In this document: in pieces, positions 30,234 to 38,052 of the stretch | Layout of the letters: every line of letters begins with the position of its first letter | How positions within the stretch are numbered: the first letter of the stretch is position 1 | Virus record (IMG/VR): IMGVR_UViG_3300023179_008461 | Coordinates: 1-44,756 of that record | Strand: one strand, 5' to 3' | Length of the DNA: 44,756 nt | Origin: a virus | Notes under the pieces: model-generated | Seen by the model: the letters and a program-made list of their open reading frames with translations, nothing else | What the model was told of the DNA's origin: nothing | Database searches by the model: none | Program-made: the position numbers and the translations under genes

Positions 30234-30976
30234 GCAGAGCCTCCCATGGGACCTGCAGCACCGGCCTTGGGGGCTTCAAACTCTTCCTCAGCGTCCTTAG
30301 CAGACTTGCCAATCTCGACACCGTATCCATCGAGAAGCTCAGCACTGAATCCGTCAACCACGTCTTGCTCGTAAGACTTGGCCAAGTAGTTTGTCGCGCG
30401 ACGAAGGATTGTGTTACGAACTTCAAGAAGCGAGTCATAGTTGTCTATGAGACGCATCACGTCTGTGACAAATGACTTTATGTCGATGTCGTCAGAAGAG
30501 AGTTTCTTGGGCACTTCGGACTTCTCTTCCTTGTCCTTGTCTTCAGCATCTTCGTCTGCCTCTTTCTCTGCCTCTATGAGGAATCTGCGTGTGAGAGACC
30601 TAAAGTCACGTCCCTCAGTCTTCACATGCTTAGCCTCAGCCTCGTAATCAGAGAGAAGACGATCGACTTGAGAGTCTAGAGAGTCCTCACCGTCGACAGG
30701 CTTCTCTTCTTTGCTGGCTTCTCTAAGCAATGACTTAACGATGCTTCGCAAAGAGCGTGACTCATTAGTAACTGCATAAGGGTCTACAAATCGAATACCG
30801 AACTTCTCAGAGTCTGGTCCGAACTTGAACTTTACCTGAGAGGCCAGAACTTCACGTTTATCGTGACCTGATTTAGTTCCGACAACAAGTGTACCCGGCT
30901 TCTTGCCTTTTTGGTGAACAAAGACTGGGGTGGGGCCGTTAATAGGGTCCCAATGTGTAGCAGGAACAGGTGTCAT
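30230..30976 (-). CDS. Conserved phage virion-type protein with internal tag-like helices
   Basis: The start at 30976 is fixed by TGATG overlap with the SOD gene. Residues near 75-92, SLRSIVKSLLREASKEE, and near 125-140, FRSLTRRFLIEAEKE, are two internal copies of the tag-like helix, each with an (L/I)xE site. An acidic segment (ADEDAEDKDKEE) comes next, then a conserved-looking domain with FVTDVMRLIDNYDSLL and ILRRATNYLAKSY. I recall similar sequences in large T4-like phages. If a prohead protease cuts at these sites it would release three pieces. Confidence 0.6.
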   Translation of the reverse strand: MTPVPATHWDPINGPTPVFVHQKGKKPGTLVVGTKSGHDKREVLASQVKFKFGPDSEKFGIRFVDPYAVTNESRSLRSIVKSLLREASKEEKPVDGEDSLDSQVDRLLSDYEAEAKHVKTEGRDFRSLTRRFLIEAEKEADEDAEDKDKEEKSEVPKKLSSDDIDIKSFVTDVMRLIDNYDSLLEVRNTILRRATNYLAKSYEQDVVDGFSAELLDGYGVEIGKSAKDAEEEFEAPKAGAAGPMGGSA

Positions 30977-31704
30977 CACTTCACCACCTGGGCCATAGCC
31001 TCTGCCTTCTTGAATCTGTCTTCGATGACTGTCCAATTGAACTCTCTCATCTGAGCCACAAGGTAGCTCTTGAAGTCATTGAGATAGTCCTTGTAGTACG
31101 CATGCTCCCAGCAATCGATGACGACGAGGGGATAGAAACCAACCGGTACGTTACCGCTGTGCTCATCAAAGAAGAAGTTAACGTACTTCTTGAGGAAGAG
31201 ATGGTAGCCGCACACGACCCATCCGCCGCGAGATGCGTTTGCGCATGCCATGAAGTCTCGCTGCCAGTCTTCGAAAGTACCGAAGTCACGCTCCAGTCGT
31301 AGATACGAAAGAGAGTCCATCACAATCTCGCTGTGAGGATCAAAGCAGTTAGCAAAGTACAGCTCGTGTAGCCACGCTGCATTCAGGTTCCAAGTCTCAT
31401 CAAGCTTGAGTGATCTGTATTGCGAGTGTCTCGAATTGGCAGCACCGCGTTCAGCAGTGTCCAGCTCAGCAGACGTCTTATTGAGGGCTTCGAGATAGTT
31501 CTTGTACTTCTCAACGTGAGCGCTCTTAGTCTTCTGTGACACAAATTCTGAGACCTGCTTGAACTGCTTGGGCTCAGCTACGTACGACTCGGCCAAATTC
31601 TCAGCAGGAAGTTTAGAGTCTTCCTTGGATATTTGTGACTTGATACTGGTCTCGACGATCGAGTCGAGATCTAGGTCAGCAAGAACCTTCTTAATCGATT
31701 TCAT
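30976..31704 (-). CDS. Fe/Mn superoxide dismutase-like protein with N-terminal extension
   Basis: Residues 60-242 follow the Fe/Mn-SOD fold. Likely metal ligands are His63 (AHVEKYKNYLEALN), His113 (AWLHELYFAN), and Asp197 with His201 in VVIDCWEHAYY. DFGTFEDWQRDFMACA (140-155) and GGWVV (160-164) match the family's second half. All four ligands are present, so dismutation of superoxide is plausible. The first 60 residues are extra and contain a helix, LDLDSIVETSIKSQIS, resembling the tag on capsid-type proteins. It is embedded between tagged proteins and overlaps both neighbours, so it is probably made late and may be packaged. Confidence 0.82.
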   Translation of the reverse strand: MKSIKKVLADLDLDSIVETSIKSQISKEDSKLPAENLAESYVAEPKQFKQVSEFVSQKTKSAHVEKYKNYLEALNKTSAELDTAERGAANSRHSQYRSLKLDETWNLNAAWLHELYFANCFDPHSEIVMDSLSYLRLERDFGTFEDWQRDFMACANASRGGWVVCGYHLFLKKYVNFFFDEHSGNVPVGFYPLVVIDCWEHAYYKDYLNDFKSYLVAQMREFNWTVIEDRFKKAEAMAQVVK

Positions 31705-31972
31705 ATTCTTTCTCCAGTGTAGCCTTGTCGACCAGGAACTGCTTACCCTCAGGTGTCTTCAGTATCGCGTCCCTGGGTCCCACGGAGACAATAGTGTATA
31801 GATACTGAGACTTCTTGTGACGAAGCTTTAGGTCGGGATCAAGAACTGTCTTCTCTTTACCGTCGACCTTCGCATTCAATACAGCGTCAACCGTCTCAGA
31901 GAGCGCGGCCACTTTTGCATCCCATTCTTCACGCATGAGACGGATTATTTCTGCTTCTGTCAGTTTCTTCAT
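31691..31972 (-). CDS. Small protein with tag-like N-terminal helix (93 aa)
   Basis: MKKLTEAEIIRLMREEWDAK is close to the shared tag (MRE site). The rest has a small barrel-like part (HKKSQYLYTIVSVGPRDAIL). Its ATG lies inside the 3' end of the deaminase gene. A GATATTTA octamer 12 bases upstream is also deaminase coding sequence, so its promoter role is uncertain. It overlaps the SOD start by 14 bases. Confidence 0.58.
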   Translation of the reverse strand: MKKLTEAEIIRLMREEWDAKVAALSETVDAVLNAKVDGKEKTVLDPDLKLRHKKSQYLYTIVSVGPRDAILKTPEGKQFLVDKATLEKEYEID

Positions 31973-32402
31973 GGGGGCTGTTGCTAAATATCACGTCGCT
32001 GTATCTATTTACGACTATTCCGCAAGAACGCAGGAGATCTAATCCAGACAAGTCTCTGTACTCAACATCGTACACAACTTCTGATACGTCTCCGTTGACA
32101 ATAAGCTTGGAACAAGCTACACAGGGAGAGTGCGTCAGATACATGATCTTCTTGCGATTGAAGTTGTAGTCACACTTAATGAGACAATTCACTTCTGCGT
32201 GTATGAATCCGCTTTGACCTGGATCGTTTGAGTCTGGGGCGTTGGGTCCGCCACGGTGATTGCCGTTATAGCCCAATGAGAGAAGCCGAGTGTTGTCATC
32301 GGATATGATGATTGCTCCGACCTTAAGTCGAGGATCATACGACCTCTCAGCCACACACTTGGCAATGTTCATCCAAGTCTCATGCCAGCCCGGTCGATGC
32401 AT
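31929..32402 (-). CDS. dCMP/cytidine deaminase family enzyme
   Basis: The start at 32402 overlaps the thymidine kinase stop (TGATG). The zinc site is complete: HAE (68-70) with the catalytic Glu70, and PCVAC with Cys94 and Cys97. PRLKVGAIII (24-33) and LGYNGNHRGG match deoxycytidylate deaminases of phages, which turn dCMP into dUMP for thymidylate synthesis. With the thymidine kinase and the kinase/TS-like gene it forms a pyrimidine supply set. The last 15 residues overlap the next gene and look dispensable. Confidence 0.88.
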   Translation of the reverse strand: MHRPGWHETWMNIAKCVAERSYDPRLKVGAIIISDDNTRLLSLGYNGNHRGGPNAPDSNDPGQSGFIHAEVNCLIKCDYNFNRKKIMYLTHSPCVACSKLIVNGDVSEVVYDVEYRDLSGLDLLRSCGIVVNRYSDVIFSNSPHEETDRSRNNPSHA

Positions 32403-32977
32403 CAAGTCTCTCCATGAAGTGGAAGATCGAACAGCTCCGGGAAGTGTCTTGCACAACGAGGCTCGTACATCTCAGCGCCTCCAACTTCAATCTCCTCATC
32501 GTTTGCCTGCTTCTTGTGGGTGAAGTAGGCATCTCTTCCACAAACAGTACAGACTGCTGTACATTTCTCAACACGAGTTGCCCACACAAGCATCTTCTCT
32601 ATTTCATGAAACGGTTTTCCAGATGCAGAGATGTCGAGAGACGACACGATGACCGTAAAGCCGTTTCGGTATAAGAACACCAATGCTTCGGCGACGCCAG
32701 GTATCATGAACGCCTCGTCGACAGCGACGACATTTGGACTATCGGGTGCGTTTGAAAGATGCTCTAGTATGTCAGCTCCTGTCTTTACACATACAGCAGG
32801 CGTCTTCCAGCCAATATGAGTTACAACTTCACCAGAGCTGTATCTGTCATCCATCGTAGGCTTGAAAACTACGATCTTCTTGTGTTGGTATTTGTGTCTC
32901 TCGAGAGACGACAGTAGATGTGTCGTCTTGGACCCGAACATCGGTCCTGTGTAGATAATGAACTCAGGATTCACCAT
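32402..32977 (-). CDS. tdk: Thymidine kinase (type II)
   Basis: A 191-residue enzyme that phosphorylates thymidine with ATP. The P-loop is GPMFGSKTT (11-19), the DEAF box (VVAVDEAFM) follows Walker B, and the lid/zinc region holds CTVCGRDAYFTHKK and the closing CARH, giving the four structural zinc ligands. The ATG overlaps the epimerase stop by seven bases with GGAG upstream. It acts in nucleotide salvage beside the deaminase. Confidence 0.93.
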   Translation of the reverse strand: MVNPEFIIYTGPMFGSKTTHLLSSLERHKYQHKKIVVFKPTMDDRYSSGEVVTHIGWKTPAVCVKTGADILEHLSNAPDSPNVVAVDEAFMIPGVAEALVFLYRNGFTVIVSSLDISASGKPFHEIEKMLVWATRVEKCTAVCTVCGRDAYFTHKKQANDEEIEVGGAEMYEPRCARHFPELFDLPLHGET

Positions 32978-33939
32978 TCTGTGTCTCCTAGCGTCTTCAC
33001 GCCTTCCCAGCATTCATCGTACCACTTGATGGTTCTATCTAAGCCTTCCCAGAAACGCACAAGCGGAACATATCCTAGATTTTGTTTAGCTTTTTCTACT
33101 GAAGCTTGCGTGTGCATGACATCTCCAGGCCTCCACGGAGCGTTGTGCCATTTTGAGTCTGGATAGCGAGACTTTAGATATTCTAGGATCTCGTTGTTCG
33201 TAGTTCTGTCACCGCATGCAACGTTGTAGTAAGCAGCATCCTGACGAGTCTCAGCAAGAGCAGCCTTGATGCAGGCATCAACTACGTTGCCTACGTAACA
33301 CATGTCACGGGACTGGGATCCATCGCCATCGGATCGCATCGATTCACCCTTCTTGATCGCTGTGAGCCATGCAGAGACAGCAGTCGAATAGGGAGAATCT
33401 CCAAGCTGGCGCGGTCCAAAGACGTTAAAGAATCTGAGGCAAACAGAATCAAGTCCATAGAGGCGGCTGTATAGTTTCAGATAGTCTTCGATGATCGACT
33501 TCTGGAGAGCGTATGGTGACTTTGGATCTTTCTCATGAGATTCGGGAGTGGGAAGGGTGTCTGCTCCACCGTAGACGGAGGATGACGAAGCGAAGACAAA
33601 TCTCTTGACGTTTCCCTTGCATGCCTCGAGTAGTGCTAGCGTCTTCGTGACATTGACGTCGTTCGTCTCGATCGGATGCTCTACGGAGTATGATACGCGA
33701 GGCACAGCAGCGAGATGGAAGACTACGTCGTAGTCCTTGTTGCGAATCTTCTCTAGGACCGTCTCAGATGCAAAGTCACACATCCACAAGTTGTCCTCAC
33801 GGAGATGCTTCTGCACAAACTGTATGTGTCCATTCGACATGTCGTCTGCAATGTCGACAAACCAGCCAGTTTCAACTAGCTTATCAACCAAATGACTACC
33901 GATGAATCCCGCACCACCTGTCACTAAAGCTCTATTCAC
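32971..33939 (-). CDS. NAD-dependent nucleotide-sugar epimerase, UDP-glucose 4-epimerase-like
   Basis: An extended short-chain dehydrogenase with TGGAGFIGSH (7-16) as NAD-binding loop, ASSSSVYG (catalytic Ser/Thr region) and YALQKS (YxxxK). RFFNVFGPRQ is the substrate-side motif. It would interconvert UDP-hexoses or related sugars; the exact sugar is not evident. The start is GTG at 33939 with GGAGG seven bases upstream, and that GGAGG lies in the arm of an 8-bp hairpin. It follows a second epimerase, pointing to a sugar pathway with the pyrophosphorylase at 7372-8481. Confidence 0.88.
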   Translation of the reverse strand: MNRALVTGGAGFIGSHLVDKLVETGWFVDIADDMSNGHIQFVQKHLREDNLWMCDFASETVLEKIRNKDYDVVFHLAAVPRVSYSVEHPIETNDVNVTKTLALLEACKGNVKRFVFASSSSVYGGADTLPTPESHEKDPKSPYALQKSIIEDYLKLYSRLYGLDSVCLRFFNVFGPRQLGDSPYSTAVSAWLTAIKKGESMRSDGDGSQSRDMCYVGNVVDACIKAALAETRQDAAYYNVACGDRTTNNEILEYLKSRYPDSKWHNAPWRPGDVMHTQASVEKAKQNLGYVPLVRFWEGLDRTIKWYDECWEGVKTLGDTEW

Positions 33940-33946
33940 AATTCGA

Positions 33947-33973
33947 CCTCCGGCGTCGATTGTATGCCGGAGG
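33947..33973 (-). promoter_or_regulatory. Hairpin that pairs the epimerase Shine-Dalgarno
   Basis: CCTCCGGC (33966-33973 on the coding strand) pairs with GCCGGAGG (33947-33954) across an 11-base loop. The second arm holds the GGAGG ribosome site of the GTG start at 33939. Closed, the stem would block initiation. No U-run follows, so it is not a good terminator. Confidence 0.5.
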
Positions 33974-33984
33974 CATCAACTAGT

Positions 33985-34995
33985 TCAAGAATTTGTGTTG
34001 CTGCTTGACCAGAAAGAGTACATGCCCTTCTCTATCTCGTAGGGCATCAACTTGACGGATCGAACAGGCTGCTGCTTCGCCCACATCAGCATCGAGTCTA
34101 GGAGAGCCTCAAAGTTCGTGTTGTCCCTGAATCCGAGCAGATTCTTGGCCTTCGTGTGGTCACAGAAGGCGACCTTCACCTCGTCGCGGGGTGGCAGCAT
34201 GACGATCTGAGGTGAGTAACCGTGTCCTGCAGCCAACGATGAGAACCTCTCTGCAGCCTCGAGGATCGTCGTGTGAGAGTCGGCCCCGACGTTGAAGACC
34301 TCACCGTCGTGGGACTCCATCAGAGCCTCGAGAGGCTCCATGTAGTACCGCACGTCAGAGAACGACCTCACCTGCGAGCCATCACCGTATACGGTCAGGG
34401 GTAGGCCAGACAATGTCTGTCTAATCCAGATACCTAACACGTTACGATATTTGTCCCAGATATTCTGATACACTCCGAAGACGTTGTGGGGCCGGACGAT
34501 TGAGTAACGGAGACCGAAGAAGCGGTGTGCCTGCTTGAGGTCCATCTCCACTGCGTACTTAGCGATGCCGTATGGATCCTCGGGTACTGGGGTGAGGTCT
34601 TCAGTGTACGGCGGAGCGTACGCAGAACCGTAGACGTCCATCGATGAAGTGAAGACGATCTTCTTCACGTTGCGATTGATGCAGGCGTTTACCACGTTGG
34701 CCGAAGCTACTACGTTGTTCGTGTAGTTGAAGCTTCTGATGAACGGGCTGAGACCTACAGCAGCATAGGCTGCGAAGTGGTAGACGTAGTCAGGTCGCTC
34801 TATTCCAAAGACCTCGTCCACAAACTTCTTGTCTGATAGATTACCCTCATAGAGAGCAACACGCGGATCTACAAAGTCGCGGTATCCTCCGCTGAAGTCG
34901 TCGACCCCGGCGACATCGTGACCTCTGTCGAGAAGGTGACGTGAGAAGTGTGATCCCAAAAGGCCGGCGCAGCCTGTGATGAGTATTCTTGCCAT
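33985..34995 (-). CDS. NAD-dependent sugar epimerase/dehydratase, second paralogue
   Basis: A 336-residue relative of the adjacent epimerase. The NAD loop is TGCAGLLGSH (7-16), the catalytic Ser/Thr is in FTSSMDVYGS and the YxxxK is YGIAK. RPHNVFGVYQN and the C-terminal FSDVRYYMEPLEALM fit UDP-glucose or UDP-glucuronate epimerases. Divergence from the neighbour suggests a different sugar. It lies nine bases downstream of the kinase gene and 46 bases before the next epimerase. Phage sugar enzymes of this kind often support DNA or surface glycosylation. Confidence 0.87.
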   Translation of the reverse strand: MARILITGCAGLLGSHFSRHLLDRGHDVAGVDDFSGGYRDFVDPRVALYEGNLSDKKFVDEVFGIERPDYVYHFAAYAAVGLSPFIRSFNYTNNVVASANVVNACINRNVKKIVFTSSMDVYGSAYAPPYTEDLTPVPEDPYGIAKYAVEMDLKQAHRFFGLRYSIVRPHNVFGVYQNIWDKYRNVLGIWIRQTLSGLPLTVYGDGSQVRSFSDVRYYMEPLEALMESHDGEVFNVGADSHTTILEAAERFSSLAAGHGYSPQIVMLPPRDEVKVAFCDHTKAKNLLGFRDNTNFEALLDSMLMWAKQQPVRSVKLMPYEIEKGMYSFWSSSNTNS

Positions 34996-35004
34996 GACGT
35001 GAGA

Positions 35005-35910
35005 TTATACGAGGTCGTTGCGAATGTGCAAGCTGTTGTATTGAACCTCCAGCGAGATCTTCTTCGGATCCCACTTGAAAGTACGTGGAACGGATGCAGC
35101 CAGGTGCGCAAGAAACCGCAGATCGGGCGAACCGTTACGCTGTGCGTCTGTCGACCTAAGCACACACCTCACCTTCAGATCTCCGTCGCGAGGCAAGAAG
35201 TGAACGGAAGAGATGCACGTGTCGCTGGCGTAGTAGAACCTCCTCGAGTCGAGGCCCTGTGGCTTGCTGTACGGATTCTTTCCGCTTATCTCGTTTTGGA
35301 TGACGTCCTCACAGGTCTTGAGGATCTCGTGGTAGTAGTCGCTCTCACCAACGTGGTTCATGATCGTCACGTCCTCGTGGTCTACGGGAACGTCGAGCTG
35401 CAGTCTGAACTGCACTTCGTCACTCGATCCGAACGAAGCCCATTCTCTCAACGCTGTTCCTAGCGTTGCAGGCGACATCGATGAGTACAGCGTGACGACG
35501 CTGGCGATGTCTGCGGCTGTGTCGACAGCTTCCCTTGTGTCTCTCACGATCAGCACATTTGGAAGACCGAGAAGCGCCTCTACCTCTTCCGCAAAGATGT
35601 CGTAGAGACGAGTAAGCGAGGCTACGTCTTGAAATTCGTCGCCACGCTGAGAGTAACGTGACATGATGACGTCTCTCGGCGGCATGAGCACGACGAAGAA
35701 GTTGTTCGCATCACACACCTCTTCTAGTAGTGCTTCTCTCTCATGTCTTTCAGTCGAGCGACCATAGAGACGTGCATAGCAGATCCTCGACAGCCTCGAT
35801 CGATCGACGATGTTGTAACCGAATCCCGTCATCTTGTGGAGAGCTCGATAGAGAGTCGACTTTCCTGCAAGATCAACGCCTTCGAGTATCAGATGCTTGA
35901 TGGGTATCAT
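35005..35910 (-). CDS. Thymidylate-kinase-like P-loop protein fused to TS-like domain
   Basis: Residues 1-150 form a dNMP-kinase-like domain: LEGVDLAGKSTLY (9-21) is the P-loop, DRSRLSR and SRYSQRGDEF are in the positions of the DRx and lid regions. Residues 165-301 are different. KVRCVLRSTDAQRNGSPDLR and the closing VQYNSLHI line up with the R-S-x-D...G-x-P-x-N and HI parts of thymidylate synthase and dCMP/dUMP hydroxymethylases, but no Cys nucleophile motif (PCH) is visible. It may be a nucleotide-binding or base-modifying fusion. It follows the polymerase pieces and precedes the sugar enzymes. Confidence 0.6.
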   Translation of the reverse strand: MIPIKHLILEGVDLAGKSTLYRALHKMTGFGYNIVDRSRLSRICYARLYGRSTERHEREALLEEVCDANNFFVVLMPPRDVIMSRYSQRGDEFQDVASLTRLYDIFAEEVEALLGLPNVLIVRDTREAVDTAADIASVVTLYSSMSPATLGTALREWASFGSSDEVQFRLQLDVPVDHEDVTIMNHVGESDYYHEILKTCEDVIQNEISGKNPYSKPQGLDSRRFYYASDTCISSVHFLPRDGDLKVRCVLRSTDAQRNGSPDLRFLAHLAASVPRTFKWDPKKISLEVQYNSLHIRNDLV

Positions 35911-35968
35911 TTGTTGGGCTTCAATATAACACCAACAGGTTGAGGCGTTTCTTTGACTTCATAGTCAT

Positions 35969-37045
35969 TTATGCCATTTGCCTCATCTTGAACATAGAAG
36001 TTGAGAAACCCCACTGCGGATCGTGCTGCACCTTGCCCACCCAGAGGGTGTAGGGCTTGATCTCCTCTTGTGGAGTGCCCCACACTCTGATCCATGCAGT
36101 GCGGAAGTCGTCGTCGATCGCCTTGCAACGGTAGAAGGTCTTGCCGTTCTTCGTCTTCTTCATCTCCGCAGACGCCATGCAGAACCAGCCGATGCCTTCA
36201 GATCCAGCAGGGATGTCGTGGAGGCGAGGAACCTCCTTGGCTGCCACCTTCTTCATCACTTCTGGCGGGAAGAGCAGATCTCCGTCGATCATAGAAGTGA
36301 GTTCGAAGCACATATTGATCTTCTCGTCACGGGACCAGTCCTCAGTGGAAGCCAGCTCCTCGAGGAGGAAGTCGATGATCGGAATGACAGGCTCACCGGC
36401 CTTCTCTTTCTTCTTCAGCTGCGATGCAGTGAGTCCATACAGACCCTTGCGGAGGGTCTCGTAGTTCTTGTCCTCGGTGAGAGCGAGCAGAAGCTGCTTG
36501 TGGTTTGCAATACGACCATATTGGAAGTCCTCGAGCGACTCTAGACCCTCGATCTGACAGAGAGCTGAGAGGACCGTCTTGTTCACCTTACCCGGGCGCC
36601 ACTCACCGCTGTCTGTGTAGAGCATGTCCTTGAGGTCCCTGTACGGACGGCTCGCCATGATCTCTTCGACAGCCGCGTTGCCGACTCCCTTGACGGAGCC
36701 GAGGGGTGGAACGAAGGCGCCGGCTGCTTCTGAGTACTGCCACTCCTTACCCGAGTAGTTGACGTCGTGCTTCGAGAACTTGTAGCCCAGTGCTTTGACC
36801 TCAGAGATGACCTTGGAAAGCTCCTTAGGATTTGAGGATGCTGACTGAAGGATCGTGGCGAGCCAGTCCTTCTCGTAGTGGGTGTGGAGCCACGCTGCAT
36901 AGTAGGAGTCGAGGGCATAGGAGACTGAGTGGGAATTAGATGTTAGCATCCCACTTGCTAGATAGAACTGATGATCAGGATGCTCGACTTCTAGATCGTA
37001 AGTCTGATGTCTTCCAGCAGGTGTGATAGACTTGATATTAGTCAT
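35969..37045 (-). CDS. dnaE: DnaE polymerase, fourth fragment (C-intein 3 + C-terminal extein)
   Basis: The C-terminal part of a bacterial-type DNA polymerase III alpha chain. Residues 1-37 are a C-intein (block F TYDLEVEHPDHQFYLASG, ending LTSN). Residue 38 is the splice-acceptor Ser in SHSVSYALDSYYAAWLHTHY, the continuation of the conserved GFNKSHS motif. The following 321 residues include the helix-hairpin-helix region (VPPLGSVKGVGNAAVEEI) and an OB-like fold near the end (FYRCKAIDDDFRTAWIRVWG). It overlaps the endonuclease upstream by four bases. It must join the third fragment to be part of a polymerase. Confidence 0.9.
   Translation of the reverse strand: MTNIKSITPAGRHQTYDLEVEHPDHQFYLASGMLTSNSHSVSYALDSYYAAWLHTHYEKDWLATILQSASSNPKELSKVISEVKALGYKFSKHDVNYSGKEWQYSEAAGAFVPPLGSVKGVGNAAVEEIMASRPYRDLKDMLYTDSGEWRPGKVNKTVLSALCQIEGLESLEDFQYGRIANHKQLLLALTEDKNYETLRKGLYGLTASQLKKKEKAGEPVIPIIDFLLEELASTEDWSRDEKINMCFELTSMIDGDLLFPPEVMKKVAAKEVPRLHDIPAGSEGIGWFCMASAEMKKTKNGKTFYRCKAIDDDFRTAWIRVWGTPQEEIKPYTLWVGKVQHDPQWGFSTSMFKMRQMA
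36935..37045 (-). other. Split intein 3, C-terminal half (37 aa)
   Basis: Block F TYDLEVEHPDHQFYLASG and block G LTSN, with Ser as +1 residue. The penultimate residue is Ser instead of the usual His. It pairs with the N-half at 37911-38261. Confidence 0.85.
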
Positions 37046-38052
37046 GGCGATGATGTCAATCCTAGTCTTTCGAGAGTCAAGTATGCACTTCCGATTCTAA
37101 AAATTCCTGGTTTTGGATCCTTTAGAATTTGCAGAAGAGATTGAAGACAGCTGTCGATAAAATGGCCACCATTTCGATACGAGAACTGATCATAAGAAAT
37201 TCTTACTAATGTCCAACCGTTCTTCTCAATATGTCGATCTAACATTTCGTCAGATAGCTGTACGGTGTCGAATATGTGCTGCCCTTTGATAGGACTAAAG
37301 TGGATCATTCCATCAAATTCGATATAGACACGTCGTGTTTTATCAGCGATGTCTATTTGTTTTCTGTGAGATTTGTTTGTAAAGTCACTAGACTTAACAA
37401 CTTGATTGTGTCGAAAGTTAAAACCTTCAATATCTTTGACTGTGTCAAATAGCACGATTTCTGGCTTGCTATGCCAGACAGCGTGCATCTTTTTTGTGCA
37501 TTTTTCGTAGAATTCTTCTCGATTGTTGTCTCTCCACTGCTTCAAACGCTCTGATCTTTTCTTAAGAATATCGCTTCTGGCCGATGTTCTCTTTGCAGCT
37601 TCTGAGGAGCGTTTTCTGCCTTCATCACTTCTATTCAACGCAATCATATTCGAATGACGTGACATTCGTGCAGAAGCAGATGCCAATATACCGCGTGACT
37701 TTGCCTCACCGTGACCTTCTCCGTTTTCCTTACCGATGCAGCTAAATGTTTCGGCCAATTCTTGTGCAATGGTTTGACCATCGTATTCTGACTTGAGAAG
37801 ATTATGCTGTCTAAAAAGATGCTTCGTTAGCACCCTAGCTTTCTCTCCGCAAAGCACGCATTTGACAAAGTGTAGTCCTTCAACGAGAGCGACTGTCGAA
37901 GGGCATCTCAGGACGTGCTTCCAGAAATACGAGTTTTCTTCTTTAAAGATTCGTCCGCATTCACAACGACACTTAGCCCTAGTTTGTGAATCTTCCACAA
38001 GGGAAGCATCTCTCCCGTCTCGACTGTCCTGAATTTGTGATCCCATGTGCAT
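37042..38052 (-). CDS. Vsr-like homing endonuclease 3 between dnaE fragments
   Basis: A 336-residue ORF in the break between dnaE fragments 3 and 4. An N-terminal Cys/His segment (CRCECGRIFKEE...HVLRC, then CVLCGEKARVLTKHLFRQH) would bind zinc. A basic helical middle leads to a nuclease core, RVYIEFDGMIHFSP, followed by LDRHIEKNGWTLVRISYDQF, the pattern of the Vsr/EDxHD family found with split inteins and phage introns. Its start lies 145 bases inside the N-intein reading frame, with GGAG upstream, and its stop overlaps the start of fragment 4 (ATGA). Confidence 0.78.
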   Translation of the reverse strand: MHMGSQIQDSRDGRDASLVEDSQTRAKCRCECGRIFKEENSYFWKHVLRCPSTVALVEGLHFVKCVLCGEKARVLTKHLFRQHNLLKSEYDGQTIAQELAETFSCIGKENGEGHGEAKSRGILASASARMSRHSNMIALNRSDEGRKRSSEAAKRTSARSDILKKRSERLKQWRDNNREEFYEKCTKKMHAVWHSKPEIVLFDTVKDIEGFNFRHNQVVKSSDFTNKSHRKQIDIADKTRRVYIEFDGMIHFSPIKGQHIFDTVQLSDEMLDRHIEKNGWTLVRISYDQFSYRNGGHFIDSCLQSLLQILKDPKPGIFRIGSAYLTLERLGLTSSP

